IMG/VR virus record: IMGVR_UViG_3300028553_000127
Span: 1-29,054 of that record
DNA length: 29,054 bases
Source: a virus
Direction: 5' to 3' (one strand)
Below the pieces are notes generated by a model. It searched no databases and had not been told where the DNA came from. It was given only the letters and a program-made list of their open reading frames with translations. Shown in pieces: positions 7,342-15,274 of this stretch (position 1 is its first letter; every line of letters begins with the position of its first letter). Position numbers and translations under genes: made by a program.

Positions 7342-7905
7342 ATGGCAGCCACATACAACCAATCCATGCTTAATAAGGCACGGAAAGACAAGTTTTTGAT
7401 GGTTTTAACACCTTCCAAATTTTTAAGAGATAAAATCAGCAATTTGGAAAGAGGAAACGACACTATAAATTTGGATAGTTTTCAATTTTCAGTGTTTGGT
7501 ATTGATGTTCCAGATATAACCATACCTCAAGTTGAAGCCAGTTATGGTGCGCAAGTCTTAAAAGTTACAAGTTATTCCCGACCTTCTTTTAATAATGTTA
7601 ATGTTAAATTTACTGTGGATAATAATTACAATAATTACTGGTACATTTACAGTTGGATGAATCTTTTAAATGATGATAAAATAGCTATTCCAAATAAAAA
7701 CAGTTATCCTCCTTTATTGGATGATTATTCAACCACCATAACTATCTATGGATTAGATGAATACAATAAAAATAAAATAAAATTCGAATTTCACCAAGCA
7801 AAACCTATAAAACTAGGAGCAATAAGTTATAACTACAGAGACAGTGGAGAACTTGAAAGTAGTTTTGAATTTGGTTTTTTTCAACTTATTGTAAATCTTT
7901 TATAA
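7342..7905 (+). CDS. Tail-tube-fold protein (gp19/gp54-related), 187 aa
   Basis: The sequence shows the outline of T4 tail-tube-fold proteins: an I-D-V-P-D-I-T-I-P-Q stretch near residue 55, a strand with S-Y-S-R-P-S-F-N-N-V-N-V-K-F-T-V, then V-D-N-N-Y-N-N-Y-W-Y-I-Y-S-W-M-N, and a final pair of strands (Y-N-Y-R-D-S-G...S-F-E-F-G-F). It is not the main tube protein, which is at 12628. It may form a special ring, for example at the tail terminus or the tube-baseplate junction. The gene lies between gp17 and gp18, a place with no tube gene in T4. The assignment is by pattern and could be wrong in detail. Confidence 0.55.
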   Translation: MAATYNQSMLNKARKDKFLMVLTPSKFLRDKISNLERGNDTINLDSFQFSVFGIDVPDITIPQVEASYGAQVLKVTSYSRPSFNNVNVKFTVDNNYNNYWYIYSWMNLLNDDKIAIPNKNSYPPLLDDYSTTITIYGLDEYNKNKIKFEFHQAKPIKLGAISYNYRDSGELESSFEFGFFQLIVNLL

Positions 7906-7932
7906 AAAAAGTTAAAAAGTTATTCGGAATAG

Positions 7933-7940
7933 AATAAATA
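7933..7940 (+). promoter_or_regulatory. Late-promoter-like box AATAAATA for the tail sheath gene
   Basis: AATAAATA ends 6 bases before the ATG at 7947. There is no Shine-Dalgarno site, although tail sheath should be made in large amounts. Confidence 0.5.
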
Positions 7941-7946
7941 ATTTAT

Positions 7947-10316
7947 ATGTCTAAACGTACAATACAAAGTCCCGGAGTTGAAATTAACGAAGTTGATCTT
8001 TCTTTACGTCCTGTAATTAATGTTCCCACAACTACCTTAATTGCAGGTTTCTCACCGCAAGGACCTTTGGATGAAATTATCCAACCTTCAAGTCTGAGTG
8101 AATTTGAAAATATTTATGGCAAACCTGTTAATGCACCTGAACGTTATTTTTATCATACCGTAAAAGCAGCTTTCCAATCTCAAAATGAAATTCTTATTAC
8201 TCGTATGCCATATGGTAGCGGAAGTGGAGCAGGTTTCACCGATTCTTACAGTGCCCTTGTTTATCCTGTAACCAGCTATAACGGTGCTTACGTGACTGAT
8301 GAAGGAACAGTACCTGCTACTGGAGGATTTGGTCTTAGCGGTGCAAACACATATTTCTTGGGTCAACCCACTCAAATTGAACTGAATTCTCAAGAGTATC
8401 AAGATATTTTAAATGGAAGTGCATTTTCTGCATGGAATAATGTTCCAACACAATTCACATTTACCAGCACTGGTGCCAGCAAGCTGACACAATTGGCAAA
8501 TGCAGGAATTATCGTGTTGAATAAAGCTCAAACCAGCATTAATAACAAGTTTGAAGGATATTATTTAGGTGTAATTGACAATACAAACCTGAATCCTGCT
8601 ACTCAATTCGATGGTATTAATACTATCAAAACAATTGATAGCAAGGCCGGATCCACATTCAACTTCCTTTCAATTCCTCGTACACGTCTTAACTTCCCTC
8701 TCAGTGCAACTGAGTTTGGAATTGGAAACAGCGTCAGTGAAATTATGGAAAATCTTCCAACCTTCAATATTAGCACTCGTCAATTTGACGATACATTGAT
8801 GGTCGGTCTATTCAAACTTCGCCAAAGCACGTTTGGCACAGATACATTAACTCTTGATTATATCCTTTCTGAAAGTTATGTTGGTTCTCTTGATTATTGG
8901 AGACAAATCAATGATGTGAACGGTGGATTACCTATCTCATTCTACTTGGGATCCCGTGAAGATGATAGTCCCAATCTTTCATTGTTGATCAATCCGTTTA
9001 TCACCAATCGCAACACTCAAACATGGATCAACAGTGCAGGCTTTCCCACAAAGAAAGTCCGTATATTGAATCCTAATTTGGCAATTCCTTACAACGGCAA
9101 TGGATTTGTTGATAGCAATGTAACTTACGAAACACGTGTAGGTGCTCCTAGCGCAACTGTAAGTGCAATTCTTCAAAATGGAATTGTAAAAAGAGCTGAT
9201 TCACTATACAGCTTTGGTGCATTCGATAGCACAGTCGTTGACACCAAGCTTATCGGAAGCATACCCGCCAAACTGCAACGTGTGTTTGATCTTGTTGAAA
9301 ATGTAGATCTTTACAACATCAGCATCACTGTTGAAGCTGGGCTAGGAACCATTTTTGCTGCTGCTGAATATAATTCAGACGTATTGAGCGGTGCAAACAT
9401 CTTTGACGATACAATTCCTTTGGATATGAGTGGATTCTATGTGACAAACAATGAATCCCTCAATGGTAATGCGTTGACTATCCGTGAAAATTACAATGCC
9501 GTTGCCAGCACATTCATCAACTTCGCGCAAAATGTTCGTAAAGATCACATCTTTATTGCAGATCCTCTACGCAACATCTTTGTTCAAGGTGAAAACAGCA
9601 AGATCATTGATGATCCAAACAAAAACTTCAATCAACACATATACTGGCCACTCCGCCATAACTTCTCATTGATTAACACAAGCTATGCTGCAACTTATGG
9701 CACATGTGCTCGGGTATTTGATGATGGTCTAAGCAGGCAAACATGGGTTCCGTTTTCGGGATTCGCAGCTGCAGCTTATGCAAATACCGATGATAACTTC
9801 CAACCTTGGTTCGCACCTGCAGGATTTACTCGCGGTGTGTTGCTCGGTGTAAATGATCTTCCGATCTATCCTGTTCAAAAACAAAGGGATACACTTTATA
9901 AGATCAATATCAACCCTGTCGCATTCTTCCCGGCTGAAGGATTTGTAATCTTCGGTCAGAAGACCTTGCTCAAGAAACCCAGCGCATTTGATCGTGTAAA
10001 CGTTCGTCGCTTGTTCCTGTATCTGGAAACAGCCACACGCAACACAGTCAAGTACTTTGTGTTCGAGCCAAACACACTCTTCACACGTACTCAGGTTGTG
10101 AATGTTCTAACCCCGATCTTTGATCTGGCTAAGAATACACAAGGTGTCTACGACTACTTAATTATCTGTGACGAAAGGAACAATACCCCTGACGTTATCG
10201 ATCAAAATGAACTGGTTGTTGACATCTATATCAAACCTGTTCGTGCCGCAGAATTCATCTTGGTTAATTTCTATGCCACTCGTACCGGTCAAGATTTCCA
10301 AGAGCTTCTGGCATAA
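7947..10316 (+). CDS. gp18: Tail sheath protein (T4 gp18-like), 789 aa
   Basis: The sheath is the contractile outer tube that drives the inner tube through the cell envelope. The N-terminus is typical: S-P-G-V-E-I-N-E-V-D, then a T-T-T-L-I-A-G-F-S-P-Q-G-P motif and E-F-E-N-I-Y-G-K-P. The conserved C-terminal domain is also clear (about residues 640-789), with P-W-F-A-P-A-G-F-T-R-G, F-G-Q-K-T-L, N-V-R-R-L-F and the end strand E-F-I-L-V-N-F. It is longer than T4 gp18 (659), the extra length being in the middle, which forms the variable outer domains. From about 8.2 kb onward GC content and C-ending codons (AAC, ATC, TTC) rise above those of neighbouring genes, as expected for a very highly expressed protein. 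A hairpin terminator follows. Confidence 0.95.
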   Translation: MSKRTIQSPGVEINEVDLSLRPVINVPTTTLIAGFSPQGPLDEIIQPSSLSEFENIYGKPVNAPERYFYHTVKAAFQSQNEILITRMPYGSGSGAGFTDSYSALVYPVTSYNGAYVTDEGTVPATGGFGLSGANTYFLGQPTQIELNSQEYQDILNGSAFSAWNNVPTQFTFTSTGASKLTQLANAGIIVLNKAQTSINNKFEGYYLGVIDNTNLNPATQFDGINTIKTIDSKAGSTFNFLSIPRTRLNFPLSATEFGIGNSVSEIMENLPTFNISTRQFDDTLMVGLFKLRQSTFGTDTLTLDYILSESYVGSLDYWRQINDVNGGLPISFYLGSREDDSPNLSLLINPFITNRNTQTWINSAGFPTKKVRILNPNLAIPYNGNGFVDSNVTYETRVGAPSATVSAILQNGIVKRADSLYSFGAFDSTVVDTKLIGSIPAKLQRVFDLVENVDLYNISITVEAGLGTIFAAAEYNSDVLSGANIFDDTIPLDMSGFYVTNNESLNGNALTIRENYNAVASTFINFAQNVRKDHIFIADPLRNIFVQGENSKIIDDPNKNFNQHIYWPLRHNFSLINTSYAATYGTCARVFDDGLSRQTWVPFSGFAAAAYANTDDNFQPWFAPAGFTRGVLLGVNDLPIYPVQKQRDTLYKININPVAFFPAEGFVIFGQKTLLKKPSAFDRVNVRRLFLYLETATRNTVKYFVFEPNTLFTRTQVVNVLTPIFDLAKNTQGVYDYLIICDERNNTPDVIDQNELVVDIYIKPVRAAEFILVNFYATRTGQDFQELLA

Positions 10317-10345
10317 AGTATCACGACTAATCAATAATCTGTAAT

Positions 10346-10387
10346 AAAATAACTTGCCAATACTATAAATATTGGTAAGTTATTTTT
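10346..10387 (+). terminator. Long hairpin plus T-run after gp18, with a late promoter in its loop
   Basis: A 17-bp stem (10346-10362 with 10370-10386, one G-U pair) closes a 7-base loop and runs into a T-run directly before the ATG at 10388. It looks like an intrinsic terminator for the sheath transcript, but the stem is mostly A/T, so strength is uncertain. A perfect TATAAATA (10364-10371) occupies the loop, as described separately. Confidence 0.6.
10364..10371 (+). promoter_or_regulatory. Perfect T4-type late promoter TATAAATA for the homing endonuclease
   Basis: The box lies in the hairpin loop. Initiation about six bases downstream (near 10377) would yield an mRNA lacking the 5' arm, with an 11-base leader and no Shine-Dalgarno site; GGTAAG at 10374-10379 would be partly excluded. 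Confidence 0.55.
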
Positions 10388-12169
10388 ATGCACATAAAAG
10401 ATTATATAAAAAATAATCTGTTTACAAAAACAGGTAAAATCAATACCGCAATAATACGAAGAGAAACGTTCTTAAAGGGTAAAACGCATCAAGATATCAT
10501 TGAAAATACCCCAAACGTCCAAGGAACACTATCAGAACGCATCTATTGCATTGTAAATGATCTAGAAACTCCTCCAAAATGCGAGGGATGTCTTCATACT
10601 CCCCTCCGTTTCAAAACATTTCAAACAGGATATGAAAGATTTTGCAGTAACAAATGCGCCCGAAAGATAATAACGTGGAAAAGCTCCAGTTCTGTTAAAA
10701 AAGAAAAATCCACCCGTGAGATAACTGAATTGTTGGAATGTTGGCAGGATAAAACCTATACGCATGTGGAAGAATCTCTCCAAAAGAAGTGGATAGAGGA
10801 AAGAATTGGACGGAAATCCGCCACCTACATCTATTCCAATGATTATAGGGAAAACAAAGATATGCTGTGCAGTATTTTGACACGAACAGACTATCTCAAG
10901 GTCAATTCCCCAATCAATTGGAGTGAAAGATTTTATCATATTCTCAATAATCTAAGTGAACCAGTTGCCAACAAGTATTATCCAGAAGAATTAGCTTTTT
11001 ACGAGAATATAAATGTAGGGTATCGACACAAATACACAAAAAACAACAACATAACAAACCAACCACCCATCAGAGGATGGAACGATCATTATATAAAGGT
11101 TGATGAATATCTAAAACATCTAAATTTTCAAGTAGAATGTATAGATGATCTTAAAAATTTGAATAAGCAAAAAATAAAAATATGTTGTTTAAGATGTAAG
11201 AATACAGAAATTAAAGACCTTAGTGATGGCAAATGGCAGAGTGTGTTTTGTCACACCTGTTACGGGGATCCCAATAGCAGCCGTCAAGAAAAAGAAATAT
11301 CCGAATATTTGCGAACAATTTATACTGGGGAAATTGTTGAAAATTATATTTTAGAAGGAAAAGAATTGGACATTTTTTTGCCAGATAAAAATATTGGATT
11401 TGAATATAATGGTTTGATTTGGCATTCATTTGGGTCATGTTTTCCTTGTAACATACAGGAGGAAAATAATAAAAGATATCATCTTTTAGAAAAAAAAGAT
11501 TTTTTTAAACAACATGGAATACGAGTATATCACATTTTTTCCAATGAATGGCAGAATAAAAATACACAAGAAATATGGAAGTCTGTAATTAATAACATTT
11601 TGAAAACTTCCAATAAAATTTTTGCCAGAAAATGCCAAATACGATTAGTAGATCAAAAAACAAAAAATGATTTCATGTTTTATAATCATATTCAAGGAAT
11701 TGATCATTCTAACATTTGTTTAGGTCTTTATCACGACGATAATCTTGTTTCTGTTATGACATTCAATAAACCCCGATTCACTAAAAATGAAAAATTGAAT
11801 TATGAATTGATTCGCTTTTGTAATAAAAAAGATACAACAGTCATCGGAGGTGCAAGTAAATTGCTTAATTATTTTGAAAATAATTACAAACCAAAAGGAA
11901 TTATTTCATATGCTGATTTGAGACGTAGTGATGGAAATTTATATTTTAAATTAGGATTTAAAATGTCACATCAATCTGATCCAAATTACTTTTATTTTAA
12001 AGGTAATCGTATAATTCGAAGATATGCAGCACAAAAGAAAAAACTTAAAAAACTTCTAAAAGAAGGATTTGATGAAAATTTTTCAGAATCTCAAAATATG
12101 TTCAAAAACGATTATCGTAGGGTTTGGGACTGTGGAAACATGGTATTTTTGAAATATTATGATAAATAA
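10388..12169 (+). CDS. Free-standing homing endonuclease with zinc fingers and Vsr-like (EDxHD) nuclease core, 593 aa
   Basis: Homing endonucleases cut a matching gene in a rival genome so that repair copies the element across. The N-terminal part has a zinc-finger pattern, C65-x2-C68...C86-x3-C90, in the context G-Y-E-R-F-C-S-N-K-C that is common in phage homing enzymes. A second set is C267-x2-C270...C288-x2-C291. The nuclease core follows: E-L-D328-I-F-L-P, then F-E339-Y-N-G-L-I-W-H346, which resembles the Vsr-fold EDxHD family (I-Bth0305I type). The C-terminal third (about 400-593) probably binds DNA. It stands between the sheath gene and the tube gene, which adjoin in T4. No intron is visible around it, so it is free-standing. 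Its promoter lies in the loop of the upstream hairpin. Confidence 0.85.
   Translation: MHIKDYIKNNLFTKTGKINTAIIRRETFLKGKTHQDIIENTPNVQGTLSERIYCIVNDLETPPKCEGCLHTPLRFKTFQTGYERFCSNKCARKIITWKSSSSVKKEKSTREITELLECWQDKTYTHVEESLQKKWIEERIGRKSATYIYSNDYRENKDMLCSILTRTDYLKVNSPINWSERFYHILNNLSEPVANKYYPEELAFYENINVGYRHKYTKNNNITNQPPIRGWNDHYIKVDEYLKHLNFQVECIDDLKNLNKQKIKICCLRCKNTEIKDLSDGKWQSVFCHTCYGDPNSSRQEKEISEYLRTIYTGEIVENYILEGKELDIFLPDKNIGFEYNGLIWHSFGSCFPCNIQEENNKRYHLLEKKDFFKQHGIRVYHIFSNEWQNKNTQEIWKSVINNILKTSNKIFARKCQIRLVDQKTKNDFMFYNHIQGIDHSNICLGLYHDDNLVSVMTFNKPRFTKNEKLNYELIRFCNKKDTTVIGGASKLLNYFENNYKPKGIISYADLRRSDGNLYFKLGFKMSHQSDPNYFYFKGNRIIRRYAAQKKKLKKLLKEGFDENFSESQNMFKNDYRRVWDCGNMVFLKYYDK
12161..12168 (+). 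promoter_or_regulatory. Late-promoter-like box GATAAATA for gene 12174-12587
   Basis: GATAAATA overlaps the final codons of the endonuclease gene and ends 5 bases before ATG 12174, which favours that start over the in-frame ATG at 12159. Confidence 0.5.
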
Positions 12170-12173
12170 TCAT

Positions 12174-12587
12174 ATGCCAACCATAAAAGTTGTTAAATTA
12201 TACCAGGAACAACCAGTTTATGATCCAACAATTGTCATAAAATTAGCTCTTGAATGTTCAGCACAATTAAAACTTTTTCATTGGCAAACTTTCAGTTTTG
12301 CTCAACACGAAGCTTTTGATAAGATAGGAAAAGATTTGGCTAAAGCTTTTGATAGTTTGATAGAAACTTTACTTGGGCGTTATAGGCAATATGAATATAA
12401 ATCTTTGAATTTTGAAATTCTACCCCATTCTAATGAAAATGTTCTTTCAAAAATAAACCAGTATTTACAAATATTAACAGTTCAACCTTGTTCATTACTA
12501 GATCCTAAAGATTCAGATGCACAAAACATTGTGGAAGAGATTGTTGCAGATTTGAATAAACTTAAATATTTGTTGACTTTAGAGTAA
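12174..12587 (+). CDS. Small Dps/ferritin-like protein (resembles DUF5856), 137 aa
   Basis: The stretch from residue 32 (L-K-L-F-H-W-Q-T...Q-H-E-A-F-D) resembles a family of unknown function found in phages and algal viruses, and also the first helices of Dps mini-ferritins. H45, D60 and E64 have exactly the spacing (15, then 4) of the Dps iron-site residues His63, Asp78 and Glu82 of E. coli; H36 corresponds to His51 with a loop three residues shorter. If the similarity is real the protein could bind iron or fold as a four-helix bundle; no activity is shown. ATG 12174 is chosen over 12159 because the promoter-like box ends 5 bases before it. Like the endonuclease, it separates gp18 from gp19. 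Confidence 0.65.
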   Translation: MPTIKVVKLYQEQPVYDPTIVIKLALECSAQLKLFHWQTFSFAQHEAFDKIGKDLAKAFDSLIETLLGRYRQYEYKSLNFEILPHSNENVLSKINQYLQILTVQPCSLLDPKDSDAQNIVEEIVADLNKLKYLLTLE

Positions 12588-12614
12588 AAAAAATCAAAAA
12601 AAACATAACTTAAG

Positions 12615-12622
12615 AATAAATA
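12615..12622 (+). promoter_or_regulatory. Late-promoter-like box AATAAATA for the tail tube gene
   Basis: AATAAATA ends 5 bases before the ATG at 12628, with no Shine-Dalgarno site, again in front of a gene that should be highly expressed. Confidence 0.5.
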
Positions 12623-12627
12623 TTATT

Positions 12628-13221
12628 ATGGCTGATACAACACAAACAATTCAAAGTTTTTATCAAATCGCAACTGAGCGTGATTTCGCTCGTAAATTCA
12701 ACTTCCGTATATTATCAATTGATCCGGGAGATGCCACAAATGTAAGTTATGACGAAAATGATTTGGTTTATGTTCGTACTGCCCAACTTCCTGCCCGTGA
12801 AATAACTGAAGTGACAGTTCCTTACATGGGTCTAGATTTTCACATTCCAGGCACAGTTAAATATCCTGGTTCTGAAGCTTATAGCATGGAATTTTACTGT
12901 GACAGCAACAGCAAAATCCGTCAGAAATTTGAAGATTGGAGTCGTGATGTGTTTGATGATATCACAAGCACAGGAAATTATTTTTCTCCCAAACAAACAT
13001 CAACAATTGATATGGTTCAACTCGACAATCAATTAAACCGTATTGCTCAGTATCAATTGGTTGGAGTAAGCCCTCGAAGTGTTGGACCTCTTGAATATGA
13101 TACAACAAACGGAGGAGAATTCGTTACCTTCACAGCCACTATCGCTTATCACTATTTCCGCCGCACATTCCAAAATGGCGGAACAACTCCTCCCGTAAAC
13201 GCTAGATTTAGCAACCCATAA
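12628..13221 (+). CDS. gp19: Tail tube protein (T4 gp19-like), 197 aa
   Basis: This protein stacks in hexameric rings to make the inner tail tube through which DNA passes. The length is close to T4 gp19 (163) with a modest extension. The pattern is typical: an N-terminal F-A-R-K-F-N-F-R-I strand, a long loop ending in R-T-A-Q-L-P-A-R-E-I (contacts between rings), V-P-Y-M-G-L-D-F-H-I-P-G-T-V-K-Y-P, a helix (R-Q-K-F-E-D-W-S-R-D-V-F-D), and a final beta-hairpin Y-Q-L-V-G-V-S-P...F-T-A-T-I-A-Y-H-Y-F. The next gene starts 41 bases on, after a hairpin that carries its promoter. Confidence 0.9.
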   Translation: MADTTQTIQSFYQIATERDFARKFNFRILSIDPGDATNVSYDENDLVYVRTAQLPAREITEVTVPYMGLDFHIPGTVKYPGSEAYSMEFYCDSNSKIRQKFEDWSRDVFDDITSTGNYFSPKQTSTIDMVQLDNQLNRIAQYQLVGVSPRSVGPLEYDTTNGGEFVTFTATIAYHYFRRTFQNGGTTPPVNARFSNP

Positions 13222-13227
13222 TTGGGT

Positions 13228-13255
13228 TTTCCTTCTAAATAATATTAGAAGGAGA
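13228..13255 (+). promoter_or_regulatory. Hairpin with embedded late-promoter box and sequestered ribosome-binding site for the gp54-like gene
   Basis: The stem pairs 13228-13238 with 13245-13255 (11 pairs, one G-U) around a 6-base loop. TCTAAATA (13234-13241) spans the 5' arm and loop. The 3' arm contains GAAGGAG (13248-13254), the strongest Shine-Dalgarno site in the window, 8 bases before the ATT at 13263. A transcript beginning near 13247 would free it. Confidence 0.55.
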
Positions 13256-13262
13256 TAGAACA

Positions 13263-14393
13263 ATTAACGATCCAATCACAGATGCAATTCGGGGATTAAG
13301 CAATAATCTACGAGGGTTAACAACAGGCGCAAATCCTCCTTTTGCCCCACAAATTACAAACGCATACGGATTCAATATCCCTGGTGTACCTTTAATAAGT
13401 CCACAAGAATATTTTCTTGCTCAAATGGAAAGTTGGTTTTCAACTGTTCCTTTGAATAGTCAGTGGGTAATTTTAATAGACAATTATCCTAGATCTATAT
13501 CAAGTGAAATTATTCAAGGTTTAGAATATACAGACGGATCCAAACAAGGTTGGAACATAACTCGCCCTGCTCAAATACTAACCAGTCATTTTTATCAAAA
13601 GGTAGTCGGATGTATTTTTGCTCAAGGAGTCAATCTTCCTCAAGATGATTATGAAGTGGAAAGTGCACCCATAGACAATAACAGGGGATTTATACCTGGA
13701 ATTCTTGCTTCAAAACGAACTGCTTATACTAATAAGTTTTTAAAAATAGAATTTCTTGAAACAAATACTTCATTTTTAGATATGGTTATACGTCCCTGGG
13801 TAATTTTGGCAAGCCATTACGGATATGTGGCTCGTCCTGGTGGTACAGGTGATTTGCGTCATATAAAATGTAATCTTACAATTATGCAATACACTCGTTC
13901 TTATCAAAAAGTTAGTCAAATTCCCAGAAAAGTTTGGACTTTCTATAATTGTGTTCCTTATTTTGTGGATAATCAAAGCATAACATACAGTCCAGATACA
14001 GAATATGAGAAATATTCTACACAATGGATTTATAGTAATTACACTGTACATTCTAATTTGTATTTGCCGTTACCTGATATTATCAATCGAATCAGTAATG
14101 GTGTAATTCCAAACATTTCTCCTTTCCAAAATGGAAACAACTTTACCAACCAGAATTTACCCAAGACAGGATTGCCCGGTGCTTTCGGATGCTGGGTTGC
14201 TCGAGAGGTTTATGGTCAGGATAATCCAAAATGGCTCATGTTCCGTGAATGGATGCTCACCAAATCACCAAAATGGTTCATGCATTTGTACATTGCATTT
14301 GGTGCATCGTTTGCTAAGATGATTCGAAATCACACTTTTATTAAGAATTTTATAAGAAAATGGATGGATTCAAAAATAAAAGAGATTTTTTAA
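13263..14393 (+). CDS. gp54: Baseplate-tail tube initiator (T4 gp54-like), probably starting at ATT, 376 aa
   Basis: The frame has no ATG, GTG, TTG or CTG before ATG 13425, yet it is open from 13239 and reads as sensible protein. A start at ATT 13263, 8 bases after a strong GAAGGAG, gives 376 residues (T4 gp54 has 320). Starting at 13425 would leave a 203-base gap, the longest in the window. Tube-fold features follow the gp54 pattern: a Q-W-V-I-L-I-D strand, V-N-L-P-Q-D-D-Y, F-L-K-I-E-F-L-E-T-N-T-S-F-L-D, R-P-W-V-I-L-A-S-H, and W-T-F-Y-N-C-V-P with a following V-D-N-Q-S-I-T-Y. In T4, gp54 sits on the hub and starts tube growth. An annotated start at 13425 would lose 54 residues. Confidence 0.65.
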   Translation: MNDPITDAIRGLSNNLRGLTTGANPPFAPQITNAYGFNIPGVPLISPQEYFLAQMESWFSTVPLNSQWVILIDNYPRSISSEIIQGLEYTDGSKQGWNITRPAQILTSHFYQKVVGCIFAQGVNLPQDDYEVESAPIDNNRGFIPGILASKRTAYTNKFLKIEFLETNTSFLDMVIRPWVILASHYGYVARPGGTGDLRHIKCNLTIMQYTRSYQKVSQIPRKVWTFYNCVPYFVDNQSITYSPDTEYEKYSTQWIYSNYTVHSNLYLPLPDIINRISNGVIPNISPFQNGNNFTNQNLPKTGLPGAFGCWVAREVYGQDNPKWLMFREWMLTKSPKWFMHLYIAFGASFAKMIRNHTFIKNFIRKWMDSKIKEIF

Positions 14394-14396
14394 TTC

Positions 14397-15269
14397 ATGA
14401 ACAATTTTTACTGTAGGATATTCGTTCCTTCAACAGGAACATACGAATATTTTAAAGAAATAAATTTTGTTGCATCCAAAAGCATATCCAAGTTCATTCA
14501 AAACAATGATTTAAAAGGTTTAGCTCTATTTTTGGAAACTGTTGTAAAGGATAATTGCTATAATAAAAACATAAATTTTAATATACTGGACCTTCTTAGT
14601 ATTCTTTGTCAGTTACGCAGTTATTGTTATGGTAATGTAATAGCTTTTAACTTAAAAAATGAAAATAATGCAAAAATTTCATTCAAACACAATGTGCAAA
14701 GGGTTATTGAATTTGAAGAATTGTTTAAAAAATCATTTGAAACTGTAATACACCATAAAAATATTGAAATTAAATTGGATTTGCCAAGTCATTTGATGAT
14801 ATTAGACGATTCGGACATGATTTCTCAAAATATAAAATATATTAGTATTGAGTCAGACAAAGTTCCGTTCTCAAATTTAACAAAAAATGAAAAAGAATCT
14901 GTATTGAATTTGTTAACTGCAGATTTTTCAAATAAAATAATGGATTATATACAAGAAAACGTAAAATTTTTGTCAAATTATGAATTTTTTGAAAAAATAA
15001 ACATTAAGAGTTTTGAAAATATTACATTAAACCCTTATAATAATTCATTTATAGAATATCTAAAAATCATTTTCAACTATGATTTGATGAGTTTGTATGA
15101 AATAGAATACTTATTGATAAGAAAGCTTAAATTTTCTCTTTTAGATTTGGAAAATATATCTCTGAATGAAGCTGAATTGCATCTTAATTTATATAAAAAA
15201 GAATTAAAATCTATGGAGGAACAAAATAACAAATCAGGTGTTGCAAAAGGTATTAGTCCTGATAATTAA
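14397..15269 (+). CDS. Baseplate hub assembly protein, T4 gp26/gp51 family, 290 aa
   Basis: The first half fits the T4 baseplate-protein family (PF12322, gp26): Y-C-R-I-F-V-P-S-T-G-T-Y-E-Y near the N-terminus, then F-I-Q-N-N-D-L-K-G-L, a D-L-L-S-I-L-C-Q-L-R-S-Y-C-Y-G helix, and a C-terminal L-M-S-L-Y-E-I-E-Y-L-L-I-R-K-L region followed by S-L-N-E-A-E. In T4 such proteins help hub assembly and are minor or absent in the virion. Just 3 bases separate this start from the preceding stop. There is no late-promoter-like box and no strong ribosome site, so expression probably relies on the upstream gene. The second family member follows at once. Confidence 0.6.
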   Translation: MNNFYCRIFVPSTGTYEYFKEINFVASKSISKFIQNNDLKGLALFLETVVKDNCYNKNINFNILDLLSILCQLRSYCYGNVIAFNLKNENNAKISFKHNVQRVIEFEELFKKSFETVIHHKNIEIKLDLPSHLMILDDSDMISQNIKYISIESDKVPFSNLTKNEKESVLNLLTADFSNKIMDYIQENVKFLSNYEFFEKINIKSFENITLNPYNNSFIEYLKIIFNYDLMSLYEIEYLLIRKLKFSLLDLENISLNEAELHLNLYKKELKSMEEQNNKSGVAKGISPDN

Positions 15270-15274
15270 TCTAT

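Noticed and set aside
7947-10316. High GC toward the 3' end of the sheath gene (about 44% against about 31% at its start), beside the homing endonuclease, considered as a co-conversion tract.
   Set aside because: The rise starts near 8.2-8.5 kb, far from the endonuclease, and shows as C-ending codons in a protein expected to be very abundant. Codon selection explains it without gene conversion.
10388-12169. Endonuclease considered as sitting in a group I intron or intein.
   Set aside because: The flanking sheath gene is complete with its own stop before the hairpin, and no intron core or splice motifs were seen.
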